From an uncultured Clostridia bacterium (GTDB taxonomy: Bacteria; Bacillota; Clostridia; Oscillospirales; Ruminococcaceae), in assembly GCA_947625195.1 (NCBI GenBank), contig CANQNK010000004.1, positions 48,777 through 112,776 on the forward strand: a stretch of 64,000 bases of DNA, in the 5' to 3' direction. Positions 14,967 through 24,582 of the stretch are shown piece by piece (position 1 is the stretch's first letter; each line of letters starts with the position of its first letter). The notes under the pieces were generated by a model. The model worked only from the letters and a program-made list of their open reading frames with translations, had not been told where the DNA came from and did not search any database. Both the position numbers and the translations under genes were made by a program.

Positions 14967-16547
14967 ATGAAAAAACTGTTATCACTTGTTACTACTTTTA
15001 TTTTGTTAATTACATTTGCAGCGTCAAGAGTTTGCGCATATGATGAGGACTCTGTTTTTGATCCTGAAGACTGGCCGGATTTTTTGTTGTTTGATGCATT
15101 ATCAGCCTCTGATCTGCCGTTTTCTGAGCAGTTTACACCTCAGTCCGGCATGAGCTATGATTTTTTCATTGAATCCGATGTCTCCGTTTTCGGCGGATTT
15201 AAAAATGAAAGCGGAGAAATATGTTTTGAATTTGTAACATACGGCGACGCAGAGAACGGATATAGTTTTGAATCTTCTGTACATTTTCCCGACGACGCTT
15301 CGTACACCTTTTATCTTAACGAGCCGCAAAGCTTTTCTGATGATGACATGCTTTTGGTCGTATTGACCGATAGCATTGAAAGTGATTATACAGATATTGA
15401 AGTATATGACGAAAAAATTGTCACCACATCGGATTTACCGATGAGTATTGAATTCACTCCCGATGAAACTGCTGATTATGCTGTTATTTCAGAAAGTCCT
15501 GTAACGCTGAAAGGCAATATTACCGATGAGTACGGAAACGAGCTCATAAGCTTTGAGTCAATTACATTGCTTGATCAGTATGAATCGCTTTGCGCTTTTG
15601 CCGAGCTTGAGAAAGGTAAAACATATTATTTTAACATAGATAAGTATCCTTATGACTTTGACGAGGAATTCAGCATCGATATATGTAAGCTTACGGGATT
15701 TTTGTATGAAGTACAAGATATTCCGTATTATCAAGACGGAGAAGAATATTCTATAGATACTGTTTTAATTGATTCATACCACGGAAGCGATACTGAGCTT
15801 GATGTCGAGGCGCTTGAGGGCGGGGTTATGGCAATAGGTCAGTATGCCTTTGAGAATAAAAAAATCAAGACTATCACGCTTGAGGAAGGCTTTGAAGGCA
15901 TCTATAATTTTGCTTTTTTAAACTGCAAGGATTTATATCAGGTCACGCTTCCGGAAAGTCTTAGTGTTATCACATACGGTGCGTTTCTGGGCTGCGACAG
16001 CCTTAAGGAGATTTCAATAGGAAAAGACATATACCTTATTGAGCCCTATGCTTTAGGCTATGACGAGAACTATCAAAAGATTGATAACTTTGTAATAAAG
16101 GGATATGAAGGAACTGCCGCACAGAAATACGCGGAGGAAAACGGCTTTGAGTTTATTTCGCTGAGCGATGAGGTTGAGGTGACTTCTGAACCTGAAGATG
16201 TGTTGACAACTGAGGAAACATCAGACAATATAACAGAGCAGACCGAACCGACAACAGCACCTGCGACTGAGGCTGAGCCTGTAGATATCACCACAGTTAA
16301 TGGTGAAGAGAAAGATTCTGAACAAAGCGGCGCTCAACAAAATACTTATGAGAGAATTCAAAATGCATCGCAGACCGCCGCTCAGAGTGAGGTTAAGCAG
16401 ACTGTCAACGCAGACAAAACCGATCTAAGCGGCTTGAATGCTTTAACCGGTTCTAAAAGCTATGTCGTAGTTATATTTATAATCGTTCTGGCGGTGCTTG
16501 CGGTTGTGGTTGTTGTGAATGTAATAAGAATTAAAAAGCAAAAGTAA
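14967..16547 (+). CDS. Secreted BspA-type leucine-rich-repeat protein with C-terminal membrane anchor
   Basis: 526 residues. A signal peptide (about 1-24, ending VCA) is followed by two similar acidic beta domains (about 45-120 and 150-235), each with the sequence style 'M.iEFTP.....Y.v.seSpV.l.G'. An LRR_5/BspA-like block (about 285-395) then shows AFENKKIKTITLEEGFEGI, AFLNCKDLYQVTLPESL and AFLGCDSLKEISIGKDI. A Thr/Glu-rich stalk (about 400-490) and one membrane helix with a basic tail (about 500-526) complete it. BspA-like repeats often mediate adhesion or host/glycan contact. The gene is monocistronic up to lepA, which follows after 12 nt and may be read through. Confidence 0.8.
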   Translation: MKKLLSLVTTFILLITFAASRVCAYDEDSVFDPEDWPDFLLFDALSASDLPFSEQFTPQSGMSYDFFIESDVSVFGGFKNESGEICFEFVTYGDAENGYSFESSVHFPDDASYTFYLNEPQSFSDDDMLLVVLTDSIESDYTDIEVYDEKIVTTSDLPMSIEFTPDETADYAVISESPVTLKGNITDEYGNELISFESITLLDQYESLCAFAELEKGKTYYFNIDKYPYDFDEEFSIDICKLTGFLYEVQDIPYYQDGEEYSIDTVLIDSYHGSDTELDVEALEGGVMAIGQYAFENKKIKTITLEEGFEGIYNFAFLNCKDLYQVTLPESLSVITYGAFLGCDSLKEISIGKDIYLIEPYALGYDENYQKIDNFVIKGYEGTAAQKYAEENGFEFISLSDEVEVTSEPEDVLTTEETSDNITEQTEPTTAPATEAEPVDITTVNGEEKDSEQSGAQQNTYERIQNASQTAAQSEVKQTVNADKTDLSGLNALTGSKSYVVVIFIIVLAVLAVVVVVNVIRIKKQK

Positions 16548-16559
16548 GGAAATTTTCGG

Positions 16560-18362
16560 ATGAACAGGAAAAATTTAAGAAATTTTTGTATAATAGCGCA
16601 TATAGACCACGGCAAAAGCACCCTGGCAGACAGAATTTTAGAGCTTACGTCAACGGTTGAGCTGCGTGAAATGGAGGATCAGCTGCTCGATGATATGGAT
16701 ATCGAGCGCGAAAGAGGAATCACCATAAAGGCTAGGGCGGTAAGGCTTAACTATAAATCTGAAAGCGGAGAGGAATATGTGTTTAACCTTATAGATACTC
16801 CCGGTCATGTTGACTTTAACTATGAGGTTTCAAGGTCGCTTGCCGCGTGCGAGGGCGCTGTACTTGTTGTAGACGCTTCTCAGGGAATAGAGGCGCAGAC
16901 CTTGGCAAACACTTACCTTGCTATTGAGCATGATCTTGAGATAGTGCCTGTTGTCAATAAAATCGACCTTCCTTCTGCCGATCCCGCGAGAGTGTGCAGA
17001 GAGATTGAGGATGTTATAGGAATACCGGCTATTGACGCTCCCAGAATCTCGGCTAAGATGGGGACAAACATAAGAGAGGTTTTAGAGCGTGTGATAAGTG
17101 ATATTCCATGTCCTGAGGGGGACGAAAATGCTCCGCTTAAGGCTCTTATCTTCGACAGTGTTTACGACCAGTATAAGGGCGTAATAGTATATGTCAGGAT
17201 AGTGGAGGGAACTCTTAAGGTAGGGGACAACATTCGTTTTATGGCTACCGGCGCTGAGTTTCAGACGGTCGAGGTCGGATATATGGGCGCAAAGAGCCTT
17301 ACTCAGGTCGGTCAGATCAAGGCGGGAGAGGTTGGCTATATAGCGGCTTCTATAAAGGATATAGGCGATACGCGAGTCGGAGATACCGTAACAACTGCCG
17401 ATAATCCGTGCGAAAAACCTCTTGAAGGCTACAAAAAGGTAAATCCTATGGTCTTTTCGGGAATATATCCCGTTGACGGCGCAAAGTATGCCGATCTTCG
17501 CGATGCACTTGACAAGCTGCTTTTAAACGATGCTTCCTTGAGCTTTGAGCCTGAGACATCTATCGCTCTGGGCTTTGGCTTCAGGTGCGGATTTTTGGGG
17601 CTTTTGCATATGGAAATCATTCAGGAGCGCCTTGAGAGGGAGTATAATCTTGACCTGATAACTACCGCACCGAGCGTTATATATAAAGTGAATATGACAA
17701 ACGGAGAAACGGTGTATATAGATAACCCGACAAATTATCCCGATCCGGCGGTGATACAGTCTGCCGAGGAGCCGGTGGTAAATGCGCATATTTTCTCTCC
17801 AAGCGACTATATAGGCAATGTAATGGAACTTTGTCAGGATCGCAGGGGAGTTTTTAAGGATATGAAGTATCTGGACGAAAACAGAGCCGATCTTCATTAT
17901 ATCCTGCCGCTCAATGAGATCGTGTATGACTTTTTTGATGCGCTTAAGTCAAGAACAAAGGGCTATGCTTCTTTTGATTACGAGATAAAGGGCTATGAGC
18001 AAAGCAAGCTTGTAAAGCTTGATATTCTGCTTAACGGCGAAGTTGTAGACGCTTTGTCGTTTATAGTTCACGCTGACAAGGCTTATGCCAGAGGAAGAAG
18101 AATATGTGAAAAGCTTAAAGAAAACATTCCGCGCCAGCTTTTTGAAGTACCTATTCAGGCGGCAATCGGAGGAAAGATAATCGCACGGGAAACTATAAAG
18201 GCACTTCGCAAGGACGTTCTTGCAAAGTGCTACGGCGGAGATATTACTAGGAAAAAGAAGCTTCTGGAAAAGCAGAAGGAAGGTAAAAAGCGTATGCGGC
18301 GTTTGGGCTCGGTTGAGGTTCCGCAGGAGGCCTTTATGAGCGTTTTAAAGCTCGACGAATAA
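16560..18362 (+). CDS. lepA: Elongation factor 4 (LepA), ribosome back-translocating GTPase
   Basis: 600 residues, the standard LepA length. It has G1 AHIDHGKST, the switch region [10 protein letters not shown]3 DTPGHVDF, G4 NKIDLPSA, domain II, and the LepA-specific C-terminal domain ending [26 protein letters not shown]. This last motif separates it from EF-G. It acts in ribosome biogenesis/translation under ionic stress. It heads a run with a small membrane protein and hemW, a Firmicutes-like neighbourhood, although hrcA does not follow. Confidence 0.98.
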   Translation: MNRKNLRNFCIIAHIDHGKSTLADRILELTSTVELREMEDQLLDDMDIERERGITIKARAVRLNYKSESGEEYVFNLIDTPGHVDFNYEVSRSLAACEGAVLVVDASQGIEAQTLANTYLAIEHDLEIVPVVNKIDLPSADPARVCREIEDVIGIPAIDAPRISAKMGTNIREVLERVISDIPCPEGDENAPLKALIFDSVYDQYKGVIVYVRIVEGTLKVGDNIRFMATGAEFQTVEVGYMGAKSLTQVGQIKAGEVGYIAASIKDIGDTRVGDTVTTADNPCEKPLEGYKKVNPMVFSGIYPVDGAKYADLRDALDKLLLNDASLSFEPETSIALGFGFRCGFLGLLHMEIIQERLEREYNLDLITTAPSVIYKVNMTNGETVYIDNPTNYPDPAVIQSAEEPVVNAHIFSPSDYIGNVMELCQDRRGVFKDMKYLDENRADLHYILPLNEIVYDFFDALKSRTKGYASFDYEIKGYEQSKLVKLDILLNGEVVDALSFIVHADKAYARGRRICEKLKENIPRQLFEVPIQAAIGGKIIARETIKALRKDVLAKCYGGDITRKKKLLEKQKEGKKRMRRLGSVEVPQEAFMSVLKLDE

Positions 18363-18373
18363 GAGGAGATACG

Positions 18374-18832
18374 ATGAGCGATTTTCAAAAAGCCGTTAAA
18401 AGAGCGCTTATATTTGGTTTTTCCGGTGCGGTAATACTTCCTTTTATTCACGAGTTCTATGCAAATATATCAGGGGGCTTTTTTACGGCTGTGATATTTG
18501 TTTTGGCACTTATATGCGGTGTTATGTTTTCACGGTTTGAGGTTAAAAGCGCACTTGTATCGATTACTGTTTTTACGACTGTTTGCGCGGCACTTGGCAT
18601 TTGTCTTTATCTTTTGATCCATCCGATTGCAGTTTCTTTTCTCAGCAGCGTTTCACGGTATTTCAGACTTAGTTATTTAGAAAGCGCATACTATTACGCA
18701 AAGCTTTTTTTGGCGTTTGCGCTTGTGTATCTTGTTTACGGGGTTTTGCATCTTGTGATGATCTTGGTGGTAAAATCAAAGGCTTCGCGGGATAATATCA
18801 AGACCTATATAGACAACGCTTTTGATGATTGA
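18374..18832 (+). CDS. Four-helix integral membrane protein, unknown
   Basis: 152 residues with hydrophobic segments near 12-30, 32-50, 56-80 and 108-135. No known catalytic motif. It is inserted between lepA and hemW, 12 nt after the former and overlapping the latter by 8 nt, so it is co-translated with them. Function unknown. Confidence 0.75.
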   Translation: MSDFQKAVKRALIFGFSGAVILPFIHEFYANISGGFFTAVIFVLALICGVMFSRFEVKSALVSITVFTTVCAALGICLYLLIHPIAVSFLSSVSRYFRLSYLESAYYYAKLFLAFALVYLVYGVLHLVMILVVKSKASRDNIKTYIDNAFDD

Positions 18833-19916
18833 TATTACAGGGCTTTATATTCACGTTCCGTTTTGCAAAAGAAAATGTCCGTACTGTGATTTTTATTCAG
18901 CAGAACCGGAGAATGACAGAGTATTTGACGCTTATGTACAAAGGCTTCTTGAAGAAGCCGGCGGCTATAAGGACAGCGCAGTTGAAGTAGATTCCGTGTA
19001 TTTTGGCGGCGGAACTCCAAGTCTTTTTTCCAAAAGGCATATCGATAAGCTGATATGCGGTTTTAAAAGCTGCTTTTATATAAACGACAATGCAGAAGTA
19101 ACAGTTGAAGTCAATCCTTCAAGTGCAGATTTCAACAAGCTTGTGGGATACAGGCAGGCGGGAATAAACAGGATTTCCTTTGGCATTCAGTCGTCAAGCG
19201 ACAGCGAGCTTAAGGTTCTTGGCAGACTGCATAACTTTTATGAAGCAAAAAATGCGGTTCGTGATGCTGCTAAAGCCGGATTTGACAATATCTCTGCGGA
19301 TATTATGATAGCTTTGCCGGGACAAACAAGGGACAGTGTTAAAAAGTCTGTTTATGATATTGTAAGTCTCGGAGTTAATCATATTTCCTGCTACATTTTA
19401 AAGGTTGAGGAAAATACGCCTTACGCGAATATGGATCTGTCTCTGCCCGATGATGATGAAGCGGCCGATTTGTACTTATATATGTGCGAAATACTTAAAG
19501 GCTGTGGGTTTGTTCATTATGAGATTTCAAATTTTGCAATGCCCGGTTATGAAAGCAGGCATAATCTTAAATACTGGCGCGCGGAGGAATATATCGGGCT
19601 TGGCGTGTCGGCACACTCGTATTTTAAAGGCGTTAGGTACTATAACAAAAGGAACTTGTCTGATTATCTAAAGGGCGAGGATATAAGAGTAATAGAAGAT
19701 ACCAAAATAGATAAAGCCGAAGAGTATCTGTTGCTATCTCTTAGACTTAACGAGGGAATAAGCGTAAACAGATATTTATCTCTTGGCGGCAAAGAGGATA
19801 TTTTAAAAAAGGCAGATCAAATAGGCAAGAGGTATTTAAAAATTAAAAGGGATAATATTTCTCTGACCGAAGAGGGCTTTTTGGTCTCCAATGAGATAAT
19901 TTCCGGGCTTTTATAA
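18825..19916 (+). CDS. hemW: HemW-like radical SAM protein (heme chaperone family)
   Basis: 363 residues. The 4Fe-4S/SAM motif is CKRKCPYCDF near the N-terminus, followed by YFGGGTPSLF, VEVNPSS, GINRISFGIQS, and GLGVSAHSY, the usual order of the HemN/HemW family. HemW binds heme and lacks coproporphyrinogen oxidase activity in studied cases. The CxxxCxxC without the extra Cys of HemN fits HemW. The ATG at 18825 overlaps the preceding stop; a TTG just before it is also possible. Confidence 0.9.
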   Translation: MIDITGLYIHVPFCKRKCPYCDFYSAEPENDRVFDAYVQRLLEEAGGYKDSAVEVDSVYFGGGTPSLFSKRHIDKLICGFKSCFYINDNAEVTVEVNPSSADFNKLVGYRQAGINRISFGIQSSSDSELKVLGRLHNFYEAKNAVRDAAKAGFDNISADIMIALPGQTRDSVKKSVYDIVSLGVNHISCYILKVEENTPYANMDLSLPDDDEAADLYLYMCEILKGCGFVHYEISNFAMPGYESRHNLKYWRAEEYIGLGVSAHSYFKGVRYYNKRNLSDYLKGEDIRVIEDTKIDKAEEYLLLSLRLNEGISVNRYLSLGGKEDILKKADQIGKRYLKIKRDNISLTEEGFLVSNEIISGLL

Positions 19917-19951
19917 CGAAGAATGTCTGAGGGTAAGTAGGAGGTATTGCT

Positions 19952-20959
19952 TTGAAAAAAAGAGTGTTAATTCTGGCCTTTGCGGCTTTGTGTGTGCTTT
20001 CACTGTCAGGATGCGGAGACAAAAAAGAGGATGATGAAATAAAGCTGCCGATTCTCGAGGGTGATAAAATTGAGTTTAATACAATCAAAGCTGAGATTGG
20101 TACAATAAGTGAAACCTATACGCTGGACGGTTCGTACAGCAATCCGTATATTATGTCCGTGTCTACTCAGGCCGGAGGTAAGATTGAATCTGTCAATCTT
20201 AAAAACGGTGCTGAGGTCAAGGAGGGAGATGTTCTTATAACCATAACCTCAGAGGAGATAGACAAGCAGATCGCGGATCAGCAGATAAGACTTGATTCCG
20301 TGAAGCAGACGTATCAGACGTTGGGAGCTACCAAGGGAACCAGCGCTGCGGAGCTTGAGAGCGCAAGAATAGATATTGATATTGAACAAAACGCTATGGA
20401 TCAGCTGTTGAAAAACAAGGAAAAATATTCGGTCAAGGCTCCTGTAAGCGGAGTTATATCCGAAGTAAACGGATCTGAGGATAGCTATGCAATAGGTAAG
20501 GATATAGCGCAGGGCGCTTTGGTTTGTTCTATCACACCCAGCAGCGGTAATGTCCTTTGTGCCCGTACAAACGATGATAATCAGCTTCAAAACGTAAATT
20601 TCGGAACATCTGTGAGCATTACGCATCTTAACGAAAATGTCGGTACAGGAATAGTTAGTGATATCATTCATTTTGATAACGGCGATTATTCAAATTACTG
20701 CTATGTGGTCAAGGTCGATGATAAATACGGTGATATCAGCTACTATGAGGGCCTTAAAGTAACCTTTAACACATATACAAAAGAAAATGTGGTTTTGGTT
20801 CCGACAGACGCTATAAGGAGTATATCTGACGAGAAGTATGTTGATGTTCTCATTGACGGAGTAAAGGTTCAGACGGCGGTTGAAACCGGTATTTCTGATG
20901 AGCTTAAAACCGAAATAGTAAGCGGCCTCACCGGAACGGAGGACATAATAGTAAGTTAG
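19952..20959 (+). CDS. Lipoprotein, efflux membrane-fusion (HlyD/RND adaptor-like)
   Basis: 335 residues starting with TTG after a GGAGG. The lipobox LSGCG has Cys21. It contains a biotinyl-lipoyl-like half motif (GGKIESVNLKNGAEVKEGDVLITI), a coiled-coil helical pair (about 105-150), the second half KAPVSGVISEVNGS, and a beta-barrel domain with VPTDAI, which is the membrane-fusion protein layout. These adaptors usually work with an ABC transporter (MacAB type in Firmicutes). The next gene is only a membrane protein of unknown type, and no ABC ATPase is adjacent. Confidence 0.8.
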   Translation: MKKRVLILAFAALCVLSLSGCGDKKEDDEIKLPILEGDKIEFNTIKAEIGTISETYTLDGSYSNPYIMSVSTQAGGKIESVNLKNGAEVKEGDVLITITSEEIDKQIADQQIRLDSVKQTYQTLGATKGTSAAELESARIDIDIEQNAMDQLLKNKEKYSVKAPVSGVISEVNGSEDSYAIGKDIAQGALVCSITPSSGNVLCARTNDDNQLQNVNFGTSVSITHLNENVGTGIVSDIIHFDNGDYSNYCYVVKVDDKYGDISYYEGLKVTFNTYTKENVVLVPTDAIRSISDEKYVDVLIDGVKVQTAVETGISDELKTEIVSGLTGTEDIIVS

Positions 20960-20998
20960 TCTAGTTAAAATACAGCAGTTAATTTGGAGGTATACAGT

Positions 20999-21868
20999 AT
21001 GATAGGAACTATTGACAATATTTGGTTAAAGCGAATTCTTTCTTTGATAAACCTTATATATGTTTTTGTGATAGGAATTTTTGCCTATGCGTCATTTTTG
21101 TATGAGCTTGAAATCAAAAGCGAGGCTGTGGTCGGCTTCGGAATTGTATATGCTCTTGCAAGCGCAGTATTTCTGGCGCTTATGATACTTACCCGTGACA
21201 ATATTGTCACACGCGTTATAGGCATAATACTTCCGCCGCTTGTATTTTTGCTGATTATATTTAATCTGGGGAACTGGATCCTTATTATACCGTCGTTTAT
21301 AGTGGCTATCGTTGTGTTCTTCATAAGCTACAACAACGTAACGCTTAAGGTGATTCTGGGAACTATTTATCTTTTAATCTATGTGCTGGGACTTATTCTG
21401 GTTTTTGTATTAAATTTTCTTTTCGGTGGATCGAACACTGTTGAAACACGGCTAGATCTTGAGACTCTTTCTGAACCGTCCAACGCCGCTGTTTATGAAA
21501 TCTACAAAGACGTAATAGATGATATAAACTCAGTAAATTTTACTGCTGAAGGGGTAGATAAAAGAATTTCTCCCGATGGCACCAAGATGTTCTATCTTGC
21601 AGATATTCAGGACAACAGTATGGGAAATCTTGCGCTTTATGTCATTCCTTACGGAAACGAAAAGGATTTCAGGTTTTTCACTCTTAAGGAAAAAGGCATA
21701 AGAAAAACTGTTTATAGATTCGGCTCAAGGGGCGCTGACGCTGTTCCGCTTGAAATAGCTTGGGAGAACAACAACACCATCAAATTTCAGAGAAGAGACG
21801 GCAAGGTGGAGGAGTCGACCGTAATTATGCCGGAGAAAAACTATTTTGAGTTTTTGGGTATAAATTAG
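20999..21868 (+). CDS. Polytopic membrane protein, unknown
   Basis: 289 residues with about five hydrophobic segments in the first 145 residues, then a soluble C-terminal domain of about 140 residues with beta character (LYVIPYGNEKDFRFFTL, VEESTVIMPEKNYFEF). GGAGG (20986-20990) sets the ATG at 20999. It lies 39 nt after the adaptor-like lipoprotein and probably shares its mRNA, so it could be an accessory of the same envelope machinery. No family recognised. Confidence 0.7.
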   Translation: MIGTIDNIWLKRILSLINLIYVFVIGIFAYASFLYELEIKSEAVVGFGIVYALASAVFLALMILTRDNIVTRVIGIILPPLVFLLIIFNLGNWILIIPSFIVAIVVFFISYNNVTLKVILGTIYLLIYVLGLILVFVLNFLFGGSNTVETRLDLETLSEPSNAAVYEIYKDVIDDINSVNFTAEGVDKRISPDGTKMFYLADIQDNSMGNLALYVIPYGNEKDFRFFTLKEKGIRKTVYRFGSRGADAVPLEIAWENNNTIKFQRRDGKVEESTVIMPEKNYFEFLGIN

Positions 21869-22045
21869 TTTATTGACATTTGTTTATGCCCATCACGTAT
21901 AGGCTGTATATTACTGAAATTGTACGCAAATGTGCTTTGCCAATATCATAAATACAGATAATTCACTATCTATTAACAAAACAGCATTTAGGCTCTATCC
22001 GGTGAATATACTGAGGGGCGCCGCATAAGAAAGGAAGAATGCTAT

Positions 22046-23521
22046 ATGAAATATAAAAACCCGGTTATAAAGGGTTTTTATCCCGATCCCAGCGTGTGCT
22101 TTGCAAACGGCAGGTACTATCTTGTAGCAAGCTCTTTTCAGTATTTTCCGGGAGTGCCTTTGTTTGAGAGCGGCGACCTTGTAAACTGGAAGCAGATCGG
22201 TCACGTTCTAACCAGAAAAAATCAGGTTATGCTAGATAAAATAAACAGCTCCGGCGGCGTGTTTGCGCCAACTATACGGTTTAATGACGGGCGGTTTTAT
22301 ATGGTCACGACCAACGACACAACTCATCAGAATTTTTACGTATTTACTGATGATATTTACGGTGAGTGGTCGGATCCTATTTATGTCGATCAGGGCGGAA
22401 TAGACCCCTCTCTTTATTTTGAGAACGGCAGGGTGTTTTTTATCAGCAACGGCAGCGATGACGATGGTGTCAGCGGGGTAGTTCAGTGTGAAATAGATAT
22501 TGCCACAGGAAAGAAGCTAACGAGAAGCAAGTGCATTTGGCAGGGCTCTGGCGGAAGATACCTTGAAAGTCCGCATATGTACAAAATAAACGGCGAGTAT
22601 TATCTGATGGCGGCAGAAGGCGGAACAGAATACGGACATATGATTACATATGCAAAATCTGATAGCATCTGGGGAGAGTTTAAGGGATATCCGAAGAATC
22701 CTGTGCTCACAAACAGAAACAAAGCGCCTTATATCATTCAGGGTATAGGACATGGAGATCTGATCAAAGACCAAAACGGCGACTGGCACATTTTGTGTCT
22801 TGGCTTCAGGCAGCTGCATGTGTGGAGGCCTTTTCACACGCTTGGCAGAGAGGTGTTTCTTATACCGGTTGAATTCGGTAAGGGCGGATGGTTTACCGCG
22901 GGAAAGGACGGCACTGCCGACGCTGAGTATGAGATTAAAGGCGATTTTAAGCAAAATGAAAAGAAAATATATACCTTTCAAAACACTGATTGGAGTATTG
23001 ACTGGTGCTATCTAAGACATCCGAGAACTGAAAACTACAAGCTGGGCAAGTCAAGCGTTGTTTTGGCGGGAAGCAATGTAACGCTTGACAAGGTGGATAC
23101 GCCTACGTTTATCGGTATAAGGCAAAGGGACTTTGAAATGGATTTGTCTGTTGATGTATCGGTGGATTCTAATGAGGCGGGAGTTACTGTTTATTCCTGC
23201 GAAAATGAGCATTATGACCTTGCTTTGAGAAAAACAGACAACGGATATGAAGCTGTGCTCAAGCTTAATATCGGAGGGATAAAGCATACACAGAACGCCA
23301 TCTCGGTTTCAGGCAAGAACGCAAGGCTGATTATTAGAGCAAACCATTTTGAGTATAGCTTTTTTATCAGTCAGAGTAAAGAGGAAATTTTCTTGGGTAC
23401 AGGTCCTTCAAAGTACCTCTCAAGCGAGATATCAGAGGGCTTTACCGGTGTTGTGCTGGGACTATATGCAGTTGGAAAGGGCGATGCTGAGTTTTCCGGC
23501 TTTAAGATCGTTTACAGGTAA
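22046..23521 (+). CDS. Glycoside hydrolase family 43 (beta-xylosidase/arabinofuranosidase-like)
   Basis: 491 residues. The five-bladed propeller carries the expected acids: the general base Asp14 in YPDPSV, Asp120 in GGIDPSLYF, and the acid Glu174 in YLESPHMY. The VASSFQYFPGVPLFESGDLVNW and IGHVL phrases are typical of GH43 beta-xylosidase-like subgroups (11/12). A C-terminal beta-sandwich (about 325-491) follows, as in two-domain GH43 xylosidases. There is no signal peptide, so it hydrolyses imported xylo- or arabino-oligosaccharides in the cytoplasm. It is a single gene with no transporter beside it. Confidence 0.9.
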   Translation: MKYKNPVIKGFYPDPSVCFANGRYYLVASSFQYFPGVPLFESGDLVNWKQIGHVLTRKNQVMLDKINSSGGVFAPTIRFNDGRFYMVTTNDTTHQNFYVFTDDIYGEWSDPIYVDQGGIDPSLYFENGRVFFISNGSDDDGVSGVVQCEIDIATGKKLTRSKCIWQGSGGRYLESPHMYKINGEYYLMAAEGGTEYGHMITYAKSDSIWGEFKGYPKNPVLTNRNKAPYIIQGIGHGDLIKDQNGDWHILCLGFRQLHVWRPFHTLGREVFLIPVEFGKGGWFTAGKDGTADAEYEIKGDFKQNEKKIYTFQNTDWSIDWCYLRHPRTENYKLGKSSVVLAGSNVTLDKVDTPTFIGIRQRDFEMDLSVDVSVDSNEAGVTVYSCENEHYDLALRKTDNGYEAVLKLNIGGIKHTQNAISVSGKNARLIIRANHFEYSFFISQSKEEIFLGTGPSKYLSSEISEGFTGVVLGLYAVGKGDAEFSGFKIVYR

Positions 23522-23529
23522 GTATTTTA

Positions 23530-23562
23530 GCCGAAGCGGATTGATACTGCTTCGGCTGTTTG
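23530..23562 (+). terminator. Probable terminator after the GH43 gene
   Basis: GCCGAAGC (23530-23537) pairs with GCTTCGGC (23549-23556); an imperfect T tract (TGTTTGTT) follows. Confidence 0.6.
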
Positions 23563-23904
23563 TTAAGCAAGGCGCGACCTTATTTTGTATGTTTCGGGTT
23601 TGATATAAAGAGTGCTTTTTGCCTCCGACAACCCGGAAGTGATAGGTCGTTTTTGGAAAAACTTAAGATTTTCAATTATCAAAGTCTTAATTATCTTATA
23701 TAAAAGGTTTCCGGTGAGCTTTAAGTATTACAAAGTTTATTAGAAAGAATCAATGGACATTTAGATCATCTACCGACTGTTTTCTGTAAGTTTTTACTTA
23801 CCGTCACACAATACACACAAAACAGTTTTAAAATTTAAGTATACAGGTTGGTTAAATACCGACTTGTTGACGCCGATGTTCAAACTGACAAGGAGGTTTG
23901 TTTT
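23563..23904. other. Intergenic region upstream of the two-component system
   Basis: No gene seen. Features are a small hairpin GTAAGT/ACTTAC around 23786-23801 and a loosely repeated TACCGACT phrase (about 23771 and 23857). I could not find a convincing -35/-10 pair, although the response-regulator promoter must lie here. AAGGAGG marks the gene start at the end. Confidence 0.3.
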
Positions 23905-24582
23905 ATGCCTACGCTGCTGATAGTTGACGACGAAAAAAAAATAAGAGACGTTGTTAAGGAATACGCCGAGTTTGATGGCTTTGAGGTTATTGAGGCCGCC
24001 GACGGTATGGAAGCCGTTTCAAAGGCGAACGAAAACGACATTGACGTTATCGTTATGGATATTATGATGCCGCGCCTGGACGGTTTTTCCGCTTGCAAGG
24101 AGATACGAAAATCGAAAAATACTCCCATTATCATGCTTTCTGCAAGAGGTGAGGAGTACGATAAGCTTTTCGGATTTGAAATAGGCGTTGACGATTATGT
24201 TGTAAAGCCGTTTTCTCCTAAGGAGCTTATTGCCCGTATGAGGGCAGTTATGAAGCGTTCCTCATTCGTGTCAGTTGGAGAGGAAGAGGTCATCACATAC
24301 AAAGGGCTAACTATCAACTTCACCGCCAGAGAGGTTATCGTTGACGGCGAGAAAGCTCAGATGACGCCCAAGGAATACGATCTGCTGTTTTATTTGGTGA
24401 GAAATATGAACATTGCTCTGTCACGAGACAAGCTGCTTGAAGAGGTGTGGGGTTACGACTTTTACGGCGACGACAGAACGGTTGATACTCATATAAAAAT
24501 GCTAAGAAACAGTCTTGGCCAATACAGAAATCTTATTGTAACGCTGAGAGGAATGGGGTACAAGTTTGAAAAAATTTGTTAG
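23905..24582 (+). CDS. OmpR/PhoB-family response regulator
   Basis: 225 residues. The receiver domain has the acidic pair Asp8-Asp9, phospho-acceptor Asp52 (VIVMDIMMPRLDG), a signalling Thr/Ser (IIMLSARGEE), and Lys in VVKPFSP. A winged-helix domain follows, with LTPKEYDLL-type sequence (MTPKEYDLLFYLVRN), VWGYDFYGDDRTVDTHIKMLR and RGMGYKF. AAGGAGG supports the ATG at 23905 over the upstream frame. It overlaps the kinase gene by 17 nt. The signal is unknown. Confidence 0.93.
   Translation: MPTLLIVDDEKKIRDVVKEYAEFDGFEVIEAADGMEAVSKANENDIDVIVMDIMMPRLDGFSACKEIRKSKNTPIIMLSARGEEYDKLFGFEIGVDDYVVKPFSPKELIARMRAVMKRSSFVSVGEEEVITYKGLTINFTAREVIVDGEKAQMTPKEYDLLFYLVRNMNIALSRDKLLEEVWGYDFYGDDRTVDTHIKMLRNSLGQYRNLIVTLRGMGYKFEKIC

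Noticed and set aside
21873..21902. Possible promoter (TTGACA) before the GH43 gene
   Set aside because: The best -10 at 17-19 bp spacing is only CGTATA or TATAGG; not convincing enough to list.
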